Assembly: GCA_020466095.1 (NCBI GenBank) | Contig: CM035807.1 | Coordinates: forward strand, 32,812,663 to 32,876,662 | Direction: 5' to 3' | Source of the DNA: Chlorops oryzae | Lineage: Eukaryota; Arthropoda; Insecta; Diptera; Chloropidae | DNA length: 64,000 nucleotides | Notes under the pieces: generated by a model | Told to the model about the DNA's origin: nothing | Seen by the model: the letters and a program-made list of their open reading frames with translations, nothing else | The model's database searches: none | Shown: piece by piece, positions 1 through 10,739 of the stretch | Layout: the number at the start of each line of letters is the position of its first letter | Position numbering within the stretch: the first letter of the stretch is position 1 | Made by a program: the position numbers and the translations under genes

Positions 1-85
1 CAATAAGTTCTACTGTCAATCTAATAGTTTCTACTGTTTCCCACTTATATTGATATAATAAAACTAGCAAGCTCAAATCATATTA

Positions 86-460
86 CGCGATGGCGTAGTT
101 GAAGTGTGCTAGACTTGTAATCTGGAAGGTCCGAGTTCGAACCCTGTCAAATAGAAAAGAATTTGTGGAAAAATGGAGAATAAAACAGGCAAGTAAATTT
201 CAAGGCAAATATTACGGGGAAACAGAAAGAAAGAGTTGCCAACCAAATTAATAGAGTTGCTTTCATTGCGCCTTCCAAAACGTCACGCACAAGCTCTTTC
301 AAGAAATGCCTATAGAATCTTTTTTTAAATTTTTTAAGCATACAAAATTTAGTAAAGTCTTTTATTTCTCAGTTTTTTAAATAATGTAAATTTTAAATTA
401 CTACTTTTAAAAAAAAAAATACGTTCGCTGGAGTAGGGATCGAACCCGACGACAAGAATT
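86..460. repeat. SINE-like element with a tRNA-like sequence at each end
   Basis: The left end (86-150) reads like a tRNA on the plus strand, with an A-box-like TGGCGTAGTTG, a TGT anticodon-like loop and a B box GAGTTCGAACCCTG. The right end (about 430-460) carries a B box on the minus strand (plus-strand ATCGAACCC). The interior is A-rich. The same arrangement occurs at 8484-8783, so I treat it as a family with convergent tRNA-like heads. The acceptor stem is not closed, so it is not a functional tRNA gene. Confidence 0.5.
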
Positions 461-507
461 CATATCAAAATTAAGAAGTTATCGAAATGTACTTCAAGAT
501 TTGAAAC

Positions 508-729
508 CGTAGTTCCTATGATTTGATATCGTAGTTCCTATGAAATAACATCCTAGTTCCTAAGATGGAATATCGTTTAATCTACGTTATATATCGTTGA
601 AATCAATGACATTCCTCATCGTAGAAACTACTGCAAAGCTGTCGTAGAATCTATGATGTATCTTGCAATTGGACCTATATCAATTGCGGATATAATAGAT
701 ACTACGTCGGATATCATAGATTCTACGAC
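508..729. repeat. Short 23-bp tandem repeat next to a small hairpin
   Basis: A unit beginning CGTAGTTCCTATG is repeated three times with changes (508-574). A separate inverted repeat follows: GTCGTAGAATCTATGAT at 641-657 pairs with ATCATAGATTCTACGAC at 713-729. No coding potential is recognised. Confidence 0.5.
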
Positions 730-1023
730 GGAATTTTTGAGTGTATTTTCAACTGGATACTGGCACTGAGACCACCCACATACATACATAAGTTTTTTGC
801 ACTTACGTTTTCGAAAATATCTCAAAAACGCTGTTGCCAGTTGAGGGGAATCTCCCCTAAATTAAAAGACTTATATGACCTTTAGTGGAGTCTTAAGACA
901 GAAAAGTGGTCAGGGAATATTTTGTGCGACCAAGTTTCTGTTATTAGGAAATTTCAAAATAAAATTTTAGGGTATTTCGGCCTTGTTTTGTTTTTTTAGC
1001 TCAAAAAGCTAATTTTTTATTTT

Positions 1024-2145
1024 CAGACCGATTCTCAATATTCCCGGAGAACGAATTCCCTCGGAATTTACTTTTCTTTTTCTTTCTTAAATATTTGGGG
1101 GAAGAAATTTGATTGGGAATGGGTATTTGACCCATACCCATAATTTTTCCTTCTTCTTCTTCTTCTTGTGTGTTCAACTATCCCGGTCCATCCTCCATTT
1201 TGTTCTGTCGGTTGCATCATCCGAGGTAAGTCCTACAGCCACTAAGTCCCATTTTATTGTGTCCATCCAGCGCTGTTTCGGACGCCCCCGTTTTCTGCAA
1301 CCTTGGACTTCCAGTGCGTAGCCTTTCTTTGCCAAAGTCTCCTCATTTGCTCTCAGGAAGTGTCCATACCAGCGTAGCCTTGCTTCTCGCATTTTCCCAA
1401 TAATTGGCGCAACTCCATAGCGTCTACGGATGTCTACGTTTGGAACATGATCAAAACGAGTGAGTCCGGATATCCAGCAAAGCATCTTTGTTTCCATAAC
1501 ACTAACCTTTCTTTCTGCTACTTTCGTTGCTGGTAGACATTCGGTACTATAAAGAGCGACTGGTCTGATGACTGTGCAGTAGATTTTGGATTTTAAGCGG
1601 TCGCTTATCTTTTTATCGCACATAACACCAAGCGGCGTTAACTCTCTCAGTAACTTCGCGAGTGATCGTCCCGTCAGCAGAAAGTGTCGACCCAAGATAT
1701 TTAAATTTTTCCGTCCTTGGTAGGTCAGTGTTATTTATTCTGATGGCCCCTGCTTCGTAATTGTCTGTTGTCATGTATTCTGTTTTCCCGACATTCAAAC
1801 GTAGTCCAAACATAGACAATCTATCATGCCAGTCTTGTACTTGTTGCTGTAAGTTGTTTTTATTGGTTGAGGCAAGAAGAACGTAATCTGCGTATAGTAA
1901 CGTCCAGGGAGGTGATATTTGTAGGTCTTCGGTAATTGAATCCATAACTTATATGAACAAAAGAGGAGATAGAGCTGATGCTTGGTGAACGCCTACAGAT
2001 ATTGAAAATTCAGATGAAATTCCGGCAGCACAATGTACTCGACTTTGGGATTTGCATACAGAAGTTTCCTTACCCTATCTATTTAAAAAAGGATAATTTT
2101 AGTCTCAAGAAAGGTATACTCTCCGGGATTTTTTTCGGTAAATGA
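1024..2145. mobile_element. MITE copy split by a LINE insertion
   Basis: The left part (1024-1148) matches the intact MITE at 46887-47106: end motif CCGATTCTCAATATTCCCGG, then GGAATTTACTTTTC and GACCCATACCCATAA. The match resumes at about 2062 with TTTCCTTACCC and TAGTCTCAAGAAAGG. The intervening DNA is a LINE fragment. The right terminal repeat is degenerate. Confidence 0.65.
1149..2061 (-). mobile_element. 5'-truncated non-LTR retrotransposon (RTE/CR1-like reverse transcriptase)
   Basis: Minus-strand translation in two frames gives reverse transcriptase motifs: a GVHQASALSPLLFI block (about 1965-2010), then LLYADY where the family has YADD, followed by LRLNVGKTEYM and KFKYLGSTLSADG, and a C-terminal part with RLRWYGHFLRA and GRPKQRW. 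There is a frame break near 1613-1695 and an in-frame stop just before MDSITEDLQ. The 3' end carries a (GAA)n tail, seen on the plus strand as TTC repeats at 1149-1167. The changed catalytic YADD and the frameshift make it dead. TTTCCTT on both sides looks like a target-site duplication. It could be assigned to another LINE clade. Confidence 0.8.
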
Positions 2146-2159
2146 TACTCTTAGAAAAA

Positions 2160-2455
2160 ATTAAAAAAAATAGCTAGAAAGTGGCGCAAAACGAAAATGC
2201 ACTGAAAGAAATTTTTTAGTTTTTGTTTTTACTTTTATGTGAAACAATTTTTCTCAGTGTAAAACTCAAAAATAATTTTTTTCAAAAACCTTGCTTTACT
2301 AGCCGTCTGTCACTCTTTGTTTCATCTTTCTATCTGAATTAGTTTTCAAAATATAAATTTTTTAAAAAAGGGTTACCAAGAAGGACTTTTCAGGGATATT
2401 TCAAAGACACTGCGCTAAAGGTACCTAAAAATCAGTGTCTGCAGTGTTGATTCTG
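2160..2455 (+). repeat. Dispersed non-coding repeat
   Basis: Shared blocks such as TTTCAGGGATATTTCAAAGA, TTTCATCTTTCTATCTGAAT and CTAAAAATCAGTGTCTGCAG recur in reverse orientation at 5035-5240, and in related form at 6580-6720 and 62380-62576. No ORF is supported. It is probably the end region of a non-autonomous transposon. Confidence 0.5.
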
Positions 2456-2463
2456 CATCAAAC

Positions 2464-2720
2464 TCGAATTCTTCTTCTTCTTCTTGCGTTTTCAAATATC
2501 CCGGCTTATACTGAGGTCCGCATAGTGCGACCAATACCTCCAATTCGGTTTGTCGGCTGCATTATCTGAGGTAAGCCCTACAGCCTTGAGGTCCGTTTTT
2601 ATTGTGTCCAATGTACGCTGCTTCGAACGCCCTCGTTGTCTGCAACCTTGTATTCATAGTGTGTAGCCCTTTTTTCCAATCTGTCCTCATTTACTCCAAG
2701 GAAGTGTTCATACCAGCGTA
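2464..2720 (-). mobile_element. Second 3' fragment of the same LINE
   Basis: It repeats the 3' part of the LINE at 1149-2061, including the TTC-repeat tail (GAA on the minus strand), the cysteine/RGRPKQRW-like region and the GTGTTCATACCAGCGTA end. It is truncated after about 255 bp and degenerate. Confidence 0.7.
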
Positions 2721-4622
2721 TGTATAATACTCGATAGAGCACAGAGTATTATACTCTATAGAGTGCGTATACTCACAAGAAAAGACATTTCAGTACTTAA
2801 ATTCTCTTTGGGTGACTTGAGCCTGCTGGAATTATTTTGCAAATGCTATGATTTCAATTTTCATTCTTTTGAATGGAATTTCCCTGGGTATGAAACAACG
2901 AACTAAAAACGGAAATCGAAGTGTGTAATAAAAATTGATGGATTAAGTTATGTCGTAATTTGTGCTTTCATGCACATTCTTCTGCGCTTTCGTGTGTAGC
3001 TAATGATGTGAATGTCCTTTCACAACTATTGAGGGGTGATTTTATCAAATAATCGATGAATCAATCACGCAATCAATGAATTGGAAAACTTAATTCGAAA
3101 CTAATTTTCGACTACCTTCAATGAGGGAAAAAGAGAAAAGGGTCGGAAGGTGGAAGTTTGTTCCGGAAATCCATTTGACGACACAGAATTTGTGAATAAA
3201 TTCAATTTTGGAATTTTGATATTAATAGCAAGAGATGTATGGTTTCTTCAAACTAATCTTATATAAGATTGAATGAAAAATAAAATAGTTTTGAGGTTAC
3301 ATGAAAGAGGAAATAAATTGTATAAAAAAGGTCCTTGAAAAGAAAATACAAAGAGACTTTGTCTTCTCTGTGGCCTTGCGCGCATCTTTGCATGAAATAA
3401 CTGAGTTCTCCACTTTCAAAAAGTAATTCAATTTATCTAACTAGAAGGAATTCTTAGGGCGAAATAAATTTATCTTTATCAACGAGCTCATAACAAGCAC
3501 TAAGCGTTCACTTGCCTTTATCTCATAATAGCGATTTCGCATAGCTTTGGAACAGGAATAAGGGCAACCGCAAGCCATACGCATTCGCCGACGTCGTCGT
3601 CGTCCTCGTCGTCGAACTACAAAGGACCTTAATTCCGTTCGACTCCCTCCGACGAATTTCTTCAAAGTTAATTACTTAATTTGAATTTATCTCACCCGCT
3701 TGTGTCATTTTGATTCTCCGCACTTTCTTTTTCCGTTTATAATTGCCAACCGGAATTTATTATAATTTTCTGTGGCCTTTGTGTGCCTAGGCGTGTTTCC
3801 TCTCTCCGATTTTTCACGCACAGAAACAGAAACTTTTCCATTAGAATACCTTCCTCACTGTTCTCGTTGCTCCTTCCGTTATGAACTTGTCGTGTGCCAA
3901 CCGAAATCTTATTAGAATGCCATAGATATACTCACATACATACATATATACATACAAAGTACCTCGACTAGCTATAAAAAAAAAAGTTGTACGAAGGAGT
4001 TTCCCCTTCAGGATAATCTACTTCTATCAAATAAGGATGATGTCTCTGCGTAACGAATGGAAAACGCTAAAGAGAAGGGGTATTAGTGCTGTTGGTGTCC
4101 TCAAAGCAAATTACGTTTAGTTATTGTGACAGTTCAGCGCTTCCTTTACAGCAGCGCAAACACACCAACAATACCACCGAAGAACAACAAAACAAAACAA
4201 AACAACAACAACAAAAAACAAAAAAAGCGGACGTTCAAATTGCAGCCACGTGACTCCATTGTAATGCGTACCTACTCCACTGCTTTTTATACGCTCATAG
4301 ATGTTCAGAGATGTGTTTGTGGACGAAGTCAGAGGCCCATTTTGGAGATCAACCATCGTCTCGTTGAGATAATGGAAAAAGGATAATAAATTGCATTAAA
4401 TTTGACATCATTGTCGTTGGAGTGTGCTTCACCTTTCCGTTATTAGTACTTTTATCATTGTTGTTGCCATTATTATTGTCGTTGTTGTCACCAATACCAC
4501 TTGTTATCCTTTTATCATTTACTTAATAGAGAAAATGCTTTTATTGATGAATTTATTATATGAATTAATGCCACAACTGGCATGGATTTTTAAATTATAT
4601 CAATGCATTTCAAATCGATAGG
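2721..4622. other. No gene recognised
   Basis: AT-rich DNA. It contains a short (CGTCGT)-rich stretch near 3590-3615, TACATA microsatellite near 3937-3956 and ACAAC/AAAAC repeats at 4183-4227. The short ORFs here have no domain I recognise. Confidence 0.5.
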
Positions 4623-4630
4623 GTCTAGAC

Positions 4631-4935
4631 CAGGGCTGTCCAAACTTAGGCTCGCGAGATTTTATCAGTGGCTCGCGCCGCGATGAGAAACTCGAATTTC
4701 ATTTTTTTGTTCATTAAATTTACTACTTGTCACATCACGTTTGAGTGATGAATTTTGCAAACATTTACCAGATTTTCGAAAAATGATTTAAAATAAAGAA
4801 TTTCACCCATCGCATTGATATATAAAAAAAAATTTACGTTATTTGACAAGAAATTTTATTTTTTGAAAAGTCGCTTGCGGAGCTTGTCGCGAGCCACAAT
4901 TTTGGCTCAGAGAAAAAATAGTTTGGACAGCCCTG
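4631..4935. mobile_element. Non-autonomous hAT element (305 bp) with perfect target-site duplication
   Basis: The ends are CAGGGCTGTCCAAACT and its reverse complement AGTTTGGACAGCCCTG. The 8-bp GTCTAGAC lies on both sides (4623-4630 and 4936-4943). An 8-bp duplication with CAGGG-type ends is the hAT signature. No ORF remains inside. Confidence 0.9.
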
Positions 4936-5029
4936 GTCTAGACATAGATTCGGGCAGGCAATCGGCCCCCTGAAAGGGATTTTAAAGCCATTTTGATTTT
5001 CGGATAAGCACTATCTCACAACCTAACTG

Positions 5030-5330
5030 ACCTACACTGTAGAAACTGATTTTTAGGTTCCAATAGCGCAGTCATCCCTGAAAATCCTTTTTAGTAAACC
5101 CTTATTAAAAGTATTATATTTCAAAAACAAATTAAGATAGAAAGATGAAAGAAACGGCGAATGAGAGTCACTAATACAAGGAATCTAAAAAATATTTTCT
5201 TAAATTTTACACTGAGAAAAAATGTTTTAAAAATAAACAAAAATAAAATTTAAATATTTCCTTCAGTGTGTTTCCATTTTCGCGCCAATTTCTGGCTATT
5301 TTTTAGAGCACTGTAAGAGCACTTACACTT
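5030..5330 (-). repeat. Reverse copy of the dispersed repeat at 2160-2455
   Basis: In reverse complement it matches the copy at 2160-2455, including the TCATCTTTCTATCT-like and CTGAAAATCC/GGATATTTC-like blocks. It has no coding content. Confidence 0.5.
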
Positions 5331-5817
5331 AGGTGTAAACTGAAGATCGAAATAATCAAAAAGCTTGCACGAAATTTCTTAGCATAGTTATAGGGCTATC
5401 ATTGCAATGGGTGAAAAATCGTGCCTCAGCAATAATATAATAGAAAATAAAATACATTCGATGAAGAACATACAGATACGAATGACATTTGATCTCTCAA
5501 GAAAAATCTTCATCAATAAACGAGTTATTCTTTATCATCAGAGCAACCACAAATATTAAAATTAAGCCCTCAAAATATACCTACAAGTCAATATTTTGAA
5601 ATGTTTCCGATGCTGGCACTCCATTTTTCCCTTCAAAACACGCCTATTTACACACACCTTCAGAAGGTTATTATGGAATTTTACGGCTCATGAAAGCGCT
5701 GGAACTAAGTTCCACAGGCAAATACTTTTAAATGCGTTTCATTTTTAGGCTCAATTTAAAAATTTTTGGTTGCCCTGTTTATCATCTCCACGGCTCGGAT
5801 TTTGTTGACTTTTATAC

Positions 5818-6793
5818 AGGGTCTGGCGGGTTGCGGGTTCATGAAAGGAATGTTTGTTTGTTTGTGTTGAACCGTTTGTTTCATCTTTTTATCTTAATAA
5901 TTTCCGGAGATATTAAATTTTTAAAAAAATGCCGCATGAGTAATGTGTTTGGTATCATTTTCGCACATTTGTACTGGATATTAGTACTAGAGCATCTATG
6001 TGCACTTGTAATTTTTTGAATATCTCACTGTTGCGCCATTTAATTTGATTGAAACTTTTTTTTTTAAATGAAAGCAAATACTAAGGGCCAATATTACCAG
6101 GCATATTTAAAAAATTTTTTTAAATAAAAAACCACTTTTGGTTTTTACCACTCCAATGTTTAAAAAAAATTTAAAAATATTTTAAATCACCTCGGCACTG
6201 CGTTTAAATATGATATCAAATTTGAGTTCGGTTTTCAAAAACCAGCTGTTTGGAAAAATTCAAAGAAATAAGTTTCCAAACAAATGCAGTTTTGGAAAAA
6301 ACACAATACGATAGACAGGAATAGAAGCTTTCGAGTCACAGGGCAGCAATTTGGAGTACGAAACAATCGTGAGAATGGCTCTTTATAGAATCCGTTTTTA
6401 AAAATAACGATCTAATCAGCTGTCAAATGTACTCACAGCCCTGGAAGTAGACGGTGCTGCCGTAAATTTCGATGCTTAAAAAATTTCGATATTGAAAATG
6501 GAATTTATTTATTTATTTATAAATTTTAATTTTAATTTAAAAAATTTTTTAAATATGCTTGGTAATATTGGCCCTTAGAGGTATCTTTTAAAAAAAAATT
6601 GATATAATTGATATAAAATTTTGAAAAAAGCCTTAACAAAAGAGGATTTTCAAGGATATTTCAAGGACCGTTCAGAATAAAAATCTAAAAACTAGTCTCC
6701 ACAGTGTTTGTAGATGGCACCTATCGAAAAATCATAAAAATTAAAAAATTCCTTTCATGATGCCGCATGCCTTTACTTAACCCGCCAGACCCT
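5818..6793. mobile_element. Middle element with AGGGTCTGGCGGGTT ends
   Basis: The terminal inverted repeat AGGGTCTGGCGGGTT (5818) pairs with AACCCGCCAGACCCT (ends 6793). Both ends also carry CATGAAAGGAA or its complement. A related copy begins at 61919. No transposase ORF is recognised. Confidence 0.8.
6085..6574. mobile_element. Inner MITE (GGGCCAATATTACCA family)
   Basis: The ends GGGCCAATATTACCA and TGGTAATATTGGCCC are inverted repeats extended by AT-rich arms. Internal blocks such as GACGGTGCTGCC and AATTTCGATGCTTAAAAAAT recur at 53883-54105 and 57541-57926. The 62270-62300 region of the host element's second copy has no insertion at this point (AAATACTAAGGGGTAT), giving an empty-site comparison inside the window. 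Confidence 0.85.
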
Positions 6794-6991
6794 TTAAATC
6801 ATACTTTATGGAGTATAAATTTTGTTCAACTCACATAATAGATTTTTTACTTCAATATGAATTTTTTTGATGCTAGTAAAGCGGTTTGAAGTTCAATTTC
6901 GCTAAACTTATTCGCAACATGTTGGTAAGAAAATATTTTGCTCCGTAAAATATGCTTTAAATTTATTTAAGTTAACAAAATCCGAGCCCTG

Positions 6992-8483
6992 ATCATAACT
7001 AAAAGGAGGTCAATTCCTGGCAATCAAAAACCCTTTCTGAGATCTCCTAATGTCGAGAAAAAATACATTATTTTACGGTACCACACAGAACTTAAATCTT
7101 AGTCATCTCATTTTCGCCAAGAAATCATTTAAACTCTCATACATTTATGTTAAGCAAAAACGACTTAGACTCTTCTTTTGTGCAATTTCAAATGAAAATC
7201 ATTACATATTTACGTCCAATTCTTTTTTCTGTCTCTTTTAACTGAAAATATTTAGAAAAAATGATATTTCCAAAACCGAATCGAAAAGCTCTTCTACTCG
7301 AGACCACTTAAAAACTTTTTCAGTCAACTGCGAAAATAACTAATTTCTGAAAGGAATCAACAGTAATTAAAATTTGTTCACCACACGTGCAACAAACGTG
7401 AGACAAAAGAAGAGCTTTAACGAAGCAGTCTCATTATAAACTCATTTTGAACAAAGCCCTCACGTTTTCAAGCTGAAACATTCTCGCAATATTTGCTCAG
7501 AAAAAAAAATTTAAAAAAAGGAAAAAAAAAACCGGAGAGTGTAGCATTAAAACAACAATTATACTTTCGTATCAACTTCCAAAGGGGGATCAATGTACAC
7601 GCACATGTGCAAGCACGAGCACAAGTGCAGACAACCGCACAAATATAGCCTTCCAAACCCACCTAAACTACCTACTGAGACCATGGGCGTGCAGACTTAC
7701 CTTTTTGAGACATCCTGTGAAGCGAAATTATCGAGTACGGATTCGCAGGACACGAATGAACGTGAGCCTTCGGTGAAAATGAGACTTTGTAGCAGCGACC
7801 TGCACTTGATGCCACACCGACGTACAATGTCGCCGTAAGGCGTCCTATATGTACCGTTTTAAGTGTCAAATGCACATGTGTGGGACTATGATGAACGTTG
7901 CCAGGGAGATGAAGCATCAATGGAAGCGCTCAAATAAGTCACACGAGCCAAACAGACCTTTTATGCAACTTGAAACCGGGTCCTTTTGTGTTAAAGTTGG
8001 ACTCTAAAGCTTCATTGGATTTGTCTTGCCAAAAAAAAAAAAATATATCGCAAAAGACTTTCTTTACCAAGGTGTGTGAACGGCAGGTGGTTTTAAGGTG
8101 ACCATCTCAACTTAATTTTTAATTTATAAGAATATTTTTATTTGGTTCGATTAAGGAGTGGAATGGAAATCGGACGAAAGCATGTACATAACGGTGTCCA
8201 AAAATTTGTTATGGGCTTGTGGATTTCGCTTCCTTTGGGGAAAAGTGAGAAAATTTTGCTAATTTCATTTGTGTCCAATGTCATGTGAACGTCAAAGTTG
8301 GGAGGAAGTTCTTCATTCAAGGGAAAATAACATTTTCGAACATGAACCCAGCGGGGCACTGCACTGCTTAATGGGTTGCGCCGACAAAATGCATCACCGA
8401 GAGCATACTTGTAATAGATTATCCTTGCTAATAATGTCTGCAATATTTTATAAAATATTGTATTTCCTGCCTTTTAATCAGAG
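6992..8483. other. No gene recognised
   Basis: AT-rich intergenic DNA with a polypurine/A-rich patch at 7500-7530. Overlapping short ORFs at 7593-7920 and 8138-8517 show no recognisable domain or splice structure. Confidence 0.4.
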
Positions 8484-8783
8484 GTGGCGATGGTGCAGTC
8501 GAAAGGGCCTGAGCTAGCAGGCGGAAGGCCCGAGTTCGAACCTCCGGGCAGGCAAGAAAAAGTAGAAAAAGTTCAAGTTCACAAAAATTTGCTCCAATGG
8601 ATAAAAATAAGTAATTAATAATAGAAATAAAAGGGCTTTCGTGGCAAAATTCATAGGAGTTGGATTTGGAAGCCTTATTTTTTTAATAAAAAAAAAAATT
8701 TGGCACCTGCCAGAGTGGGACTCGAACCCAAGCACTTCGGATTCTTGGCCACGCACTCTGTCCACTGAGCCACGCGAGGTCTA
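8484..8783. repeat. SINE-like element with convergent tRNA-like heads
   Basis: Plus-strand head at 8484-8555: A box TGGTGCAGTCG and B box GAGTTCGAACC. Minus-strand head at 8706-8783: A box TGGCTCAGTGG, anticodon-like CCAAGAATCC and B box GGTTCGAGTCCC. About 150 bp of A-rich DNA separates them. The two heads are different sequences, so this is not simple inverted duplication. Either head could drive Pol III transcription inward. Confidence 0.55.
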
Positions 8784-8786
8784 GAT

Positions 8787-9345
8787 GCGAGTTTTTCTAT
8801 TGAGGTACTAAAGCATTATAATATAGGTATCAAACGCTCGACGAGTATTCGGCAGCGGAATACTTCTTTGGTTACAAGTAAATAAGTTCGTAAAGGGAGC
8901 TGATAACAAAACCGCCATGCTTATGTAAAAGTAATGAAGCTTGTAATCGATTCTTTCTGGCATACTGACTGCTAAGTATTGGAGAAGTATTGGATTCCGT
9001 AACGTACATTTGCGCCGCTGGGAATTTGTGATTCCCAGAGCATAACGATGAAGCATCCCAAAAATAATCGGAATAGGTGATAAATTGTTTATGATCCATC
9101 TACTGATTCCAAGCCTGAAAATCCTTATTTTCCCACTCAAAACTATTGCTTTCTGCAATAAACAAAGATAAGTTTTTATTATGTAGAGTCAAAAAACGTA
9201 GATTCAATAGTGAAATTGAAAATGGATTGATTTGAAAAATCTCAGCAGCGCTCGCTGCCACAATCCAATTATTCATAAAGCTTAAAAGGGAATTGCCCAA
9301 ATATTTCCACGAAATGTTAATACGAATATGTTAATAACAGAATAA
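8787..9345. other. No gene recognised
   Basis: Two overlapping minus-strand ORFs of 116 and 75 residues (8808-9158) and a 66-residue ORF (9100-9300) are present. Their composition is not obviously coding and I recognise no family. Confidence 0.3.
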
Positions 9346-9448
9346 TAATGCCGCCTTTACATCTGTTGGCAATTATACAAATTCAAAAAGCAACTCAGCC
9401 AACTGACTGCTCGTTCGTAAATTTAAATAAGTTGGTGATGTTTAAGAA

Positions 9449-9652
9449 ATGGAACCTACCTCAGAACCAACTACACCATTGCCAAAAAAACGAGGCCGTA
9501 CAAGTAATTTAGATTTTACTGACGCGCAGTGCTATCAAATAATAGCAGAAGTGGAAAAAACCCCTTGCCTGTGGAACATAACCTCTCCTTTATATAAAAA
9601 TAGGAACGTAAACCAACTTAAACTACCCATGCTCTCCCCAGTTGCTAAATAG
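9449..9652 (+). pseudogene. MADF-domain protein remnant of the Harbinger element
   Basis: The 67-residue ORF has a basic, proline-rich start (KKRGR near residue 14) and then the opening of a MADF/Myb-SANT-like domain: a run of Ile-Ile-Ala-Glu-Val-Glu followed by CLWNITSPLYKNRN. The rest of the domain is missing after residue 55. PIF/Harbinger elements usually pair such a DNA-binding protein with the transposase, transcribed divergently as here. Confidence 0.75.
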
Positions 9653-10190
9653 CGCAATGTTACCACGAGCCGCTGTGCTGGTGATATTGCCTTCCGAAAA
9701 TAAGTGTCTCTTTTCTGAATCAACGGGCGAACTCGCGCTAATAAAAACTGTGGTCATATGGAAGAGTAGCTTAAGTCGACTTAAGATCAAAATGAGTTAT
9801 AATTACCACTGAATTCCTTTCAAAGAAGCGCATCATTAGGTAAAACCCTCGTCCCCCCAACATTCTTCTGAAAGAAGTTATTCAAGAAACAAAATTCCGT
9901 TTAACATGGGAAGGTATACGAAATATAAAACTTTAAAGCGCTTTTTCTCGAAACAGCATATTTCGACTTAAGCTACTCTTCCATATGACCACAGAAAAAT
10001 AAAAGTCCTCAGCATTCATGCGTACAAAATTTCGGAATAGTTCTGGGTCATTTGCTACAGCCAGTCGCAACTTTTTTTGTGCAGATATTTCCATATTTTT
10101 ATAATTAATTTTTGTTTTGTAACAGGGCAAGCTAATTTCAGTTTTTGACCTTTGTTGCCTGCGTTGCTTTATTTTTGAATTTAAGCTCAC
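9535..10190 (-). pseudogene. Harbinger transposase N-terminal remnant, split by a MITE
   Basis: Two minus-strand pieces belong to one protein: 9992-10190, with NDPELFRNFVRMNAEDFYF, and 9535-9746, with RDTYFRKAISPAQRL, VVTLRYLATGES and MGSL. These are the conserved N-terminal blocks of Harbinger (DDE_Tnp_4-type) transposases. The DDE catalytic region is absent. The MITE at 9748-9994 interrupts the reading frame between the pieces. Confidence 0.8.
9748..9994. mobile_element. 247-bp MITE inside the Harbinger remnant
   Basis: The ends CTGTGGTCATATGGAAGAGT and ACTCTTCCATATGACCACAG are perfect inverted repeats and continue inward with AGCTTAAGTCGA. A-runs flank both sides, so the target duplication (possibly AAAAA) is ambiguous. 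A CTTAAGTCGACTTAAG palindrome of the same type also occurs at 21002-21017. Confidence 0.85.
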
Positions 10191-10383
10191 ATGTAAGGGG
10201 CTTTCAATTTATTTGCCAACACTTTTATGAACTGTGTTTACAAACGGGGGAAATGCGTTCCCAATTAAAATTTTGATAAAGTTTACAAACTACTGTAAGG
10301 GGCATTTTTCGAATCGTTGCTGTTGATATGTGTTGCTAGGGATTTTGTTGCTACATTTATCAACAGATGTAAAGGCGGCATAA

Positions 10384-10735
10384 AGCAATGAAAATCTGAT
10401 TGAAAATCAATCAAATGAAAATTTTTGAAAATTCTGGTCTGATCATATGCCGTGATGTTAAAAAAAATACCGCATCTATTTTTTTCCAGTTCCCCTTTTT
10501 TTGTCAGGATAGCACTTAAATCTATTTCCTTCCATTCAACGTCTTCGGGACTGCGTATATTATAGATTTTTCTGTAAAAACCTTTCGTTTTCATTATACC
10601 TAAATTAATAAAATGTATCTTGGATTTCGATATGTATCGCGTGCTTGGCTTAAATTTCATACCTTCGTTAAACTGATATGAAAACCAGATTGACATATCT
10701 CCCACAAAAGCCGAAAGAACGTGTCCTCTCTGAAT
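10384..10735 (-). other. Unrecognised open reading frame abutting the Harbinger element
   Basis: A minus-strand frame is open from about 10735 to the Harbinger end at 10380, then runs on into the element's inverted repeat. An AG acceptor-like TATTCAG stands just upstream (near 10729-10735). The predicted residues include DMSIWFSYQFNEGMKFKP and GIFFNITAYDQTRIFKNF. I do not recognise the family. It could be the end of an exon truncated by the transposon, or part of an unrelated old repeat. Confidence 0.3.
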
Positions 10736-10739
10736 AAAA

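Larger units (their letters stand above)
5789..6991. mobile_element. Outer hAT-like element of a three-level nest
   Basis: The left end is CACGGCTCGGATTTTGTTGA (5789) and the right end is CAAAATCCGAGCCCTG (to 6991), an imperfect terminal inverted repeat. The flanking octamers ATCATCTC (5781-5788) and ATCATAAC (6992-6999) could be a decayed 8-bp duplication. It carries another element at 5818-6793, which in turn carries one at 6085-6574. Confidence 0.6.
9349..10380. mobile_element. Degenerate PIF/Harbinger element
   Basis: The ends TGCCGCCTTTACATCTGTTG and CAACAGATGTAAAGGCGGCA are a perfect 20-bp inverted repeat flanked by TAA (9346-9348, 10381-10383), the 3-bp TWA duplication of PIF/Harbinger. 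It encodes the two divergent proteins typical of the superfamily: a MADF-type DNA-binding start on the plus strand (9449) and transposase pieces on the minus strand. About 1 kb is far too short for an autonomous copy. A 247-bp MITE sits inside. Confidence 0.9.
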
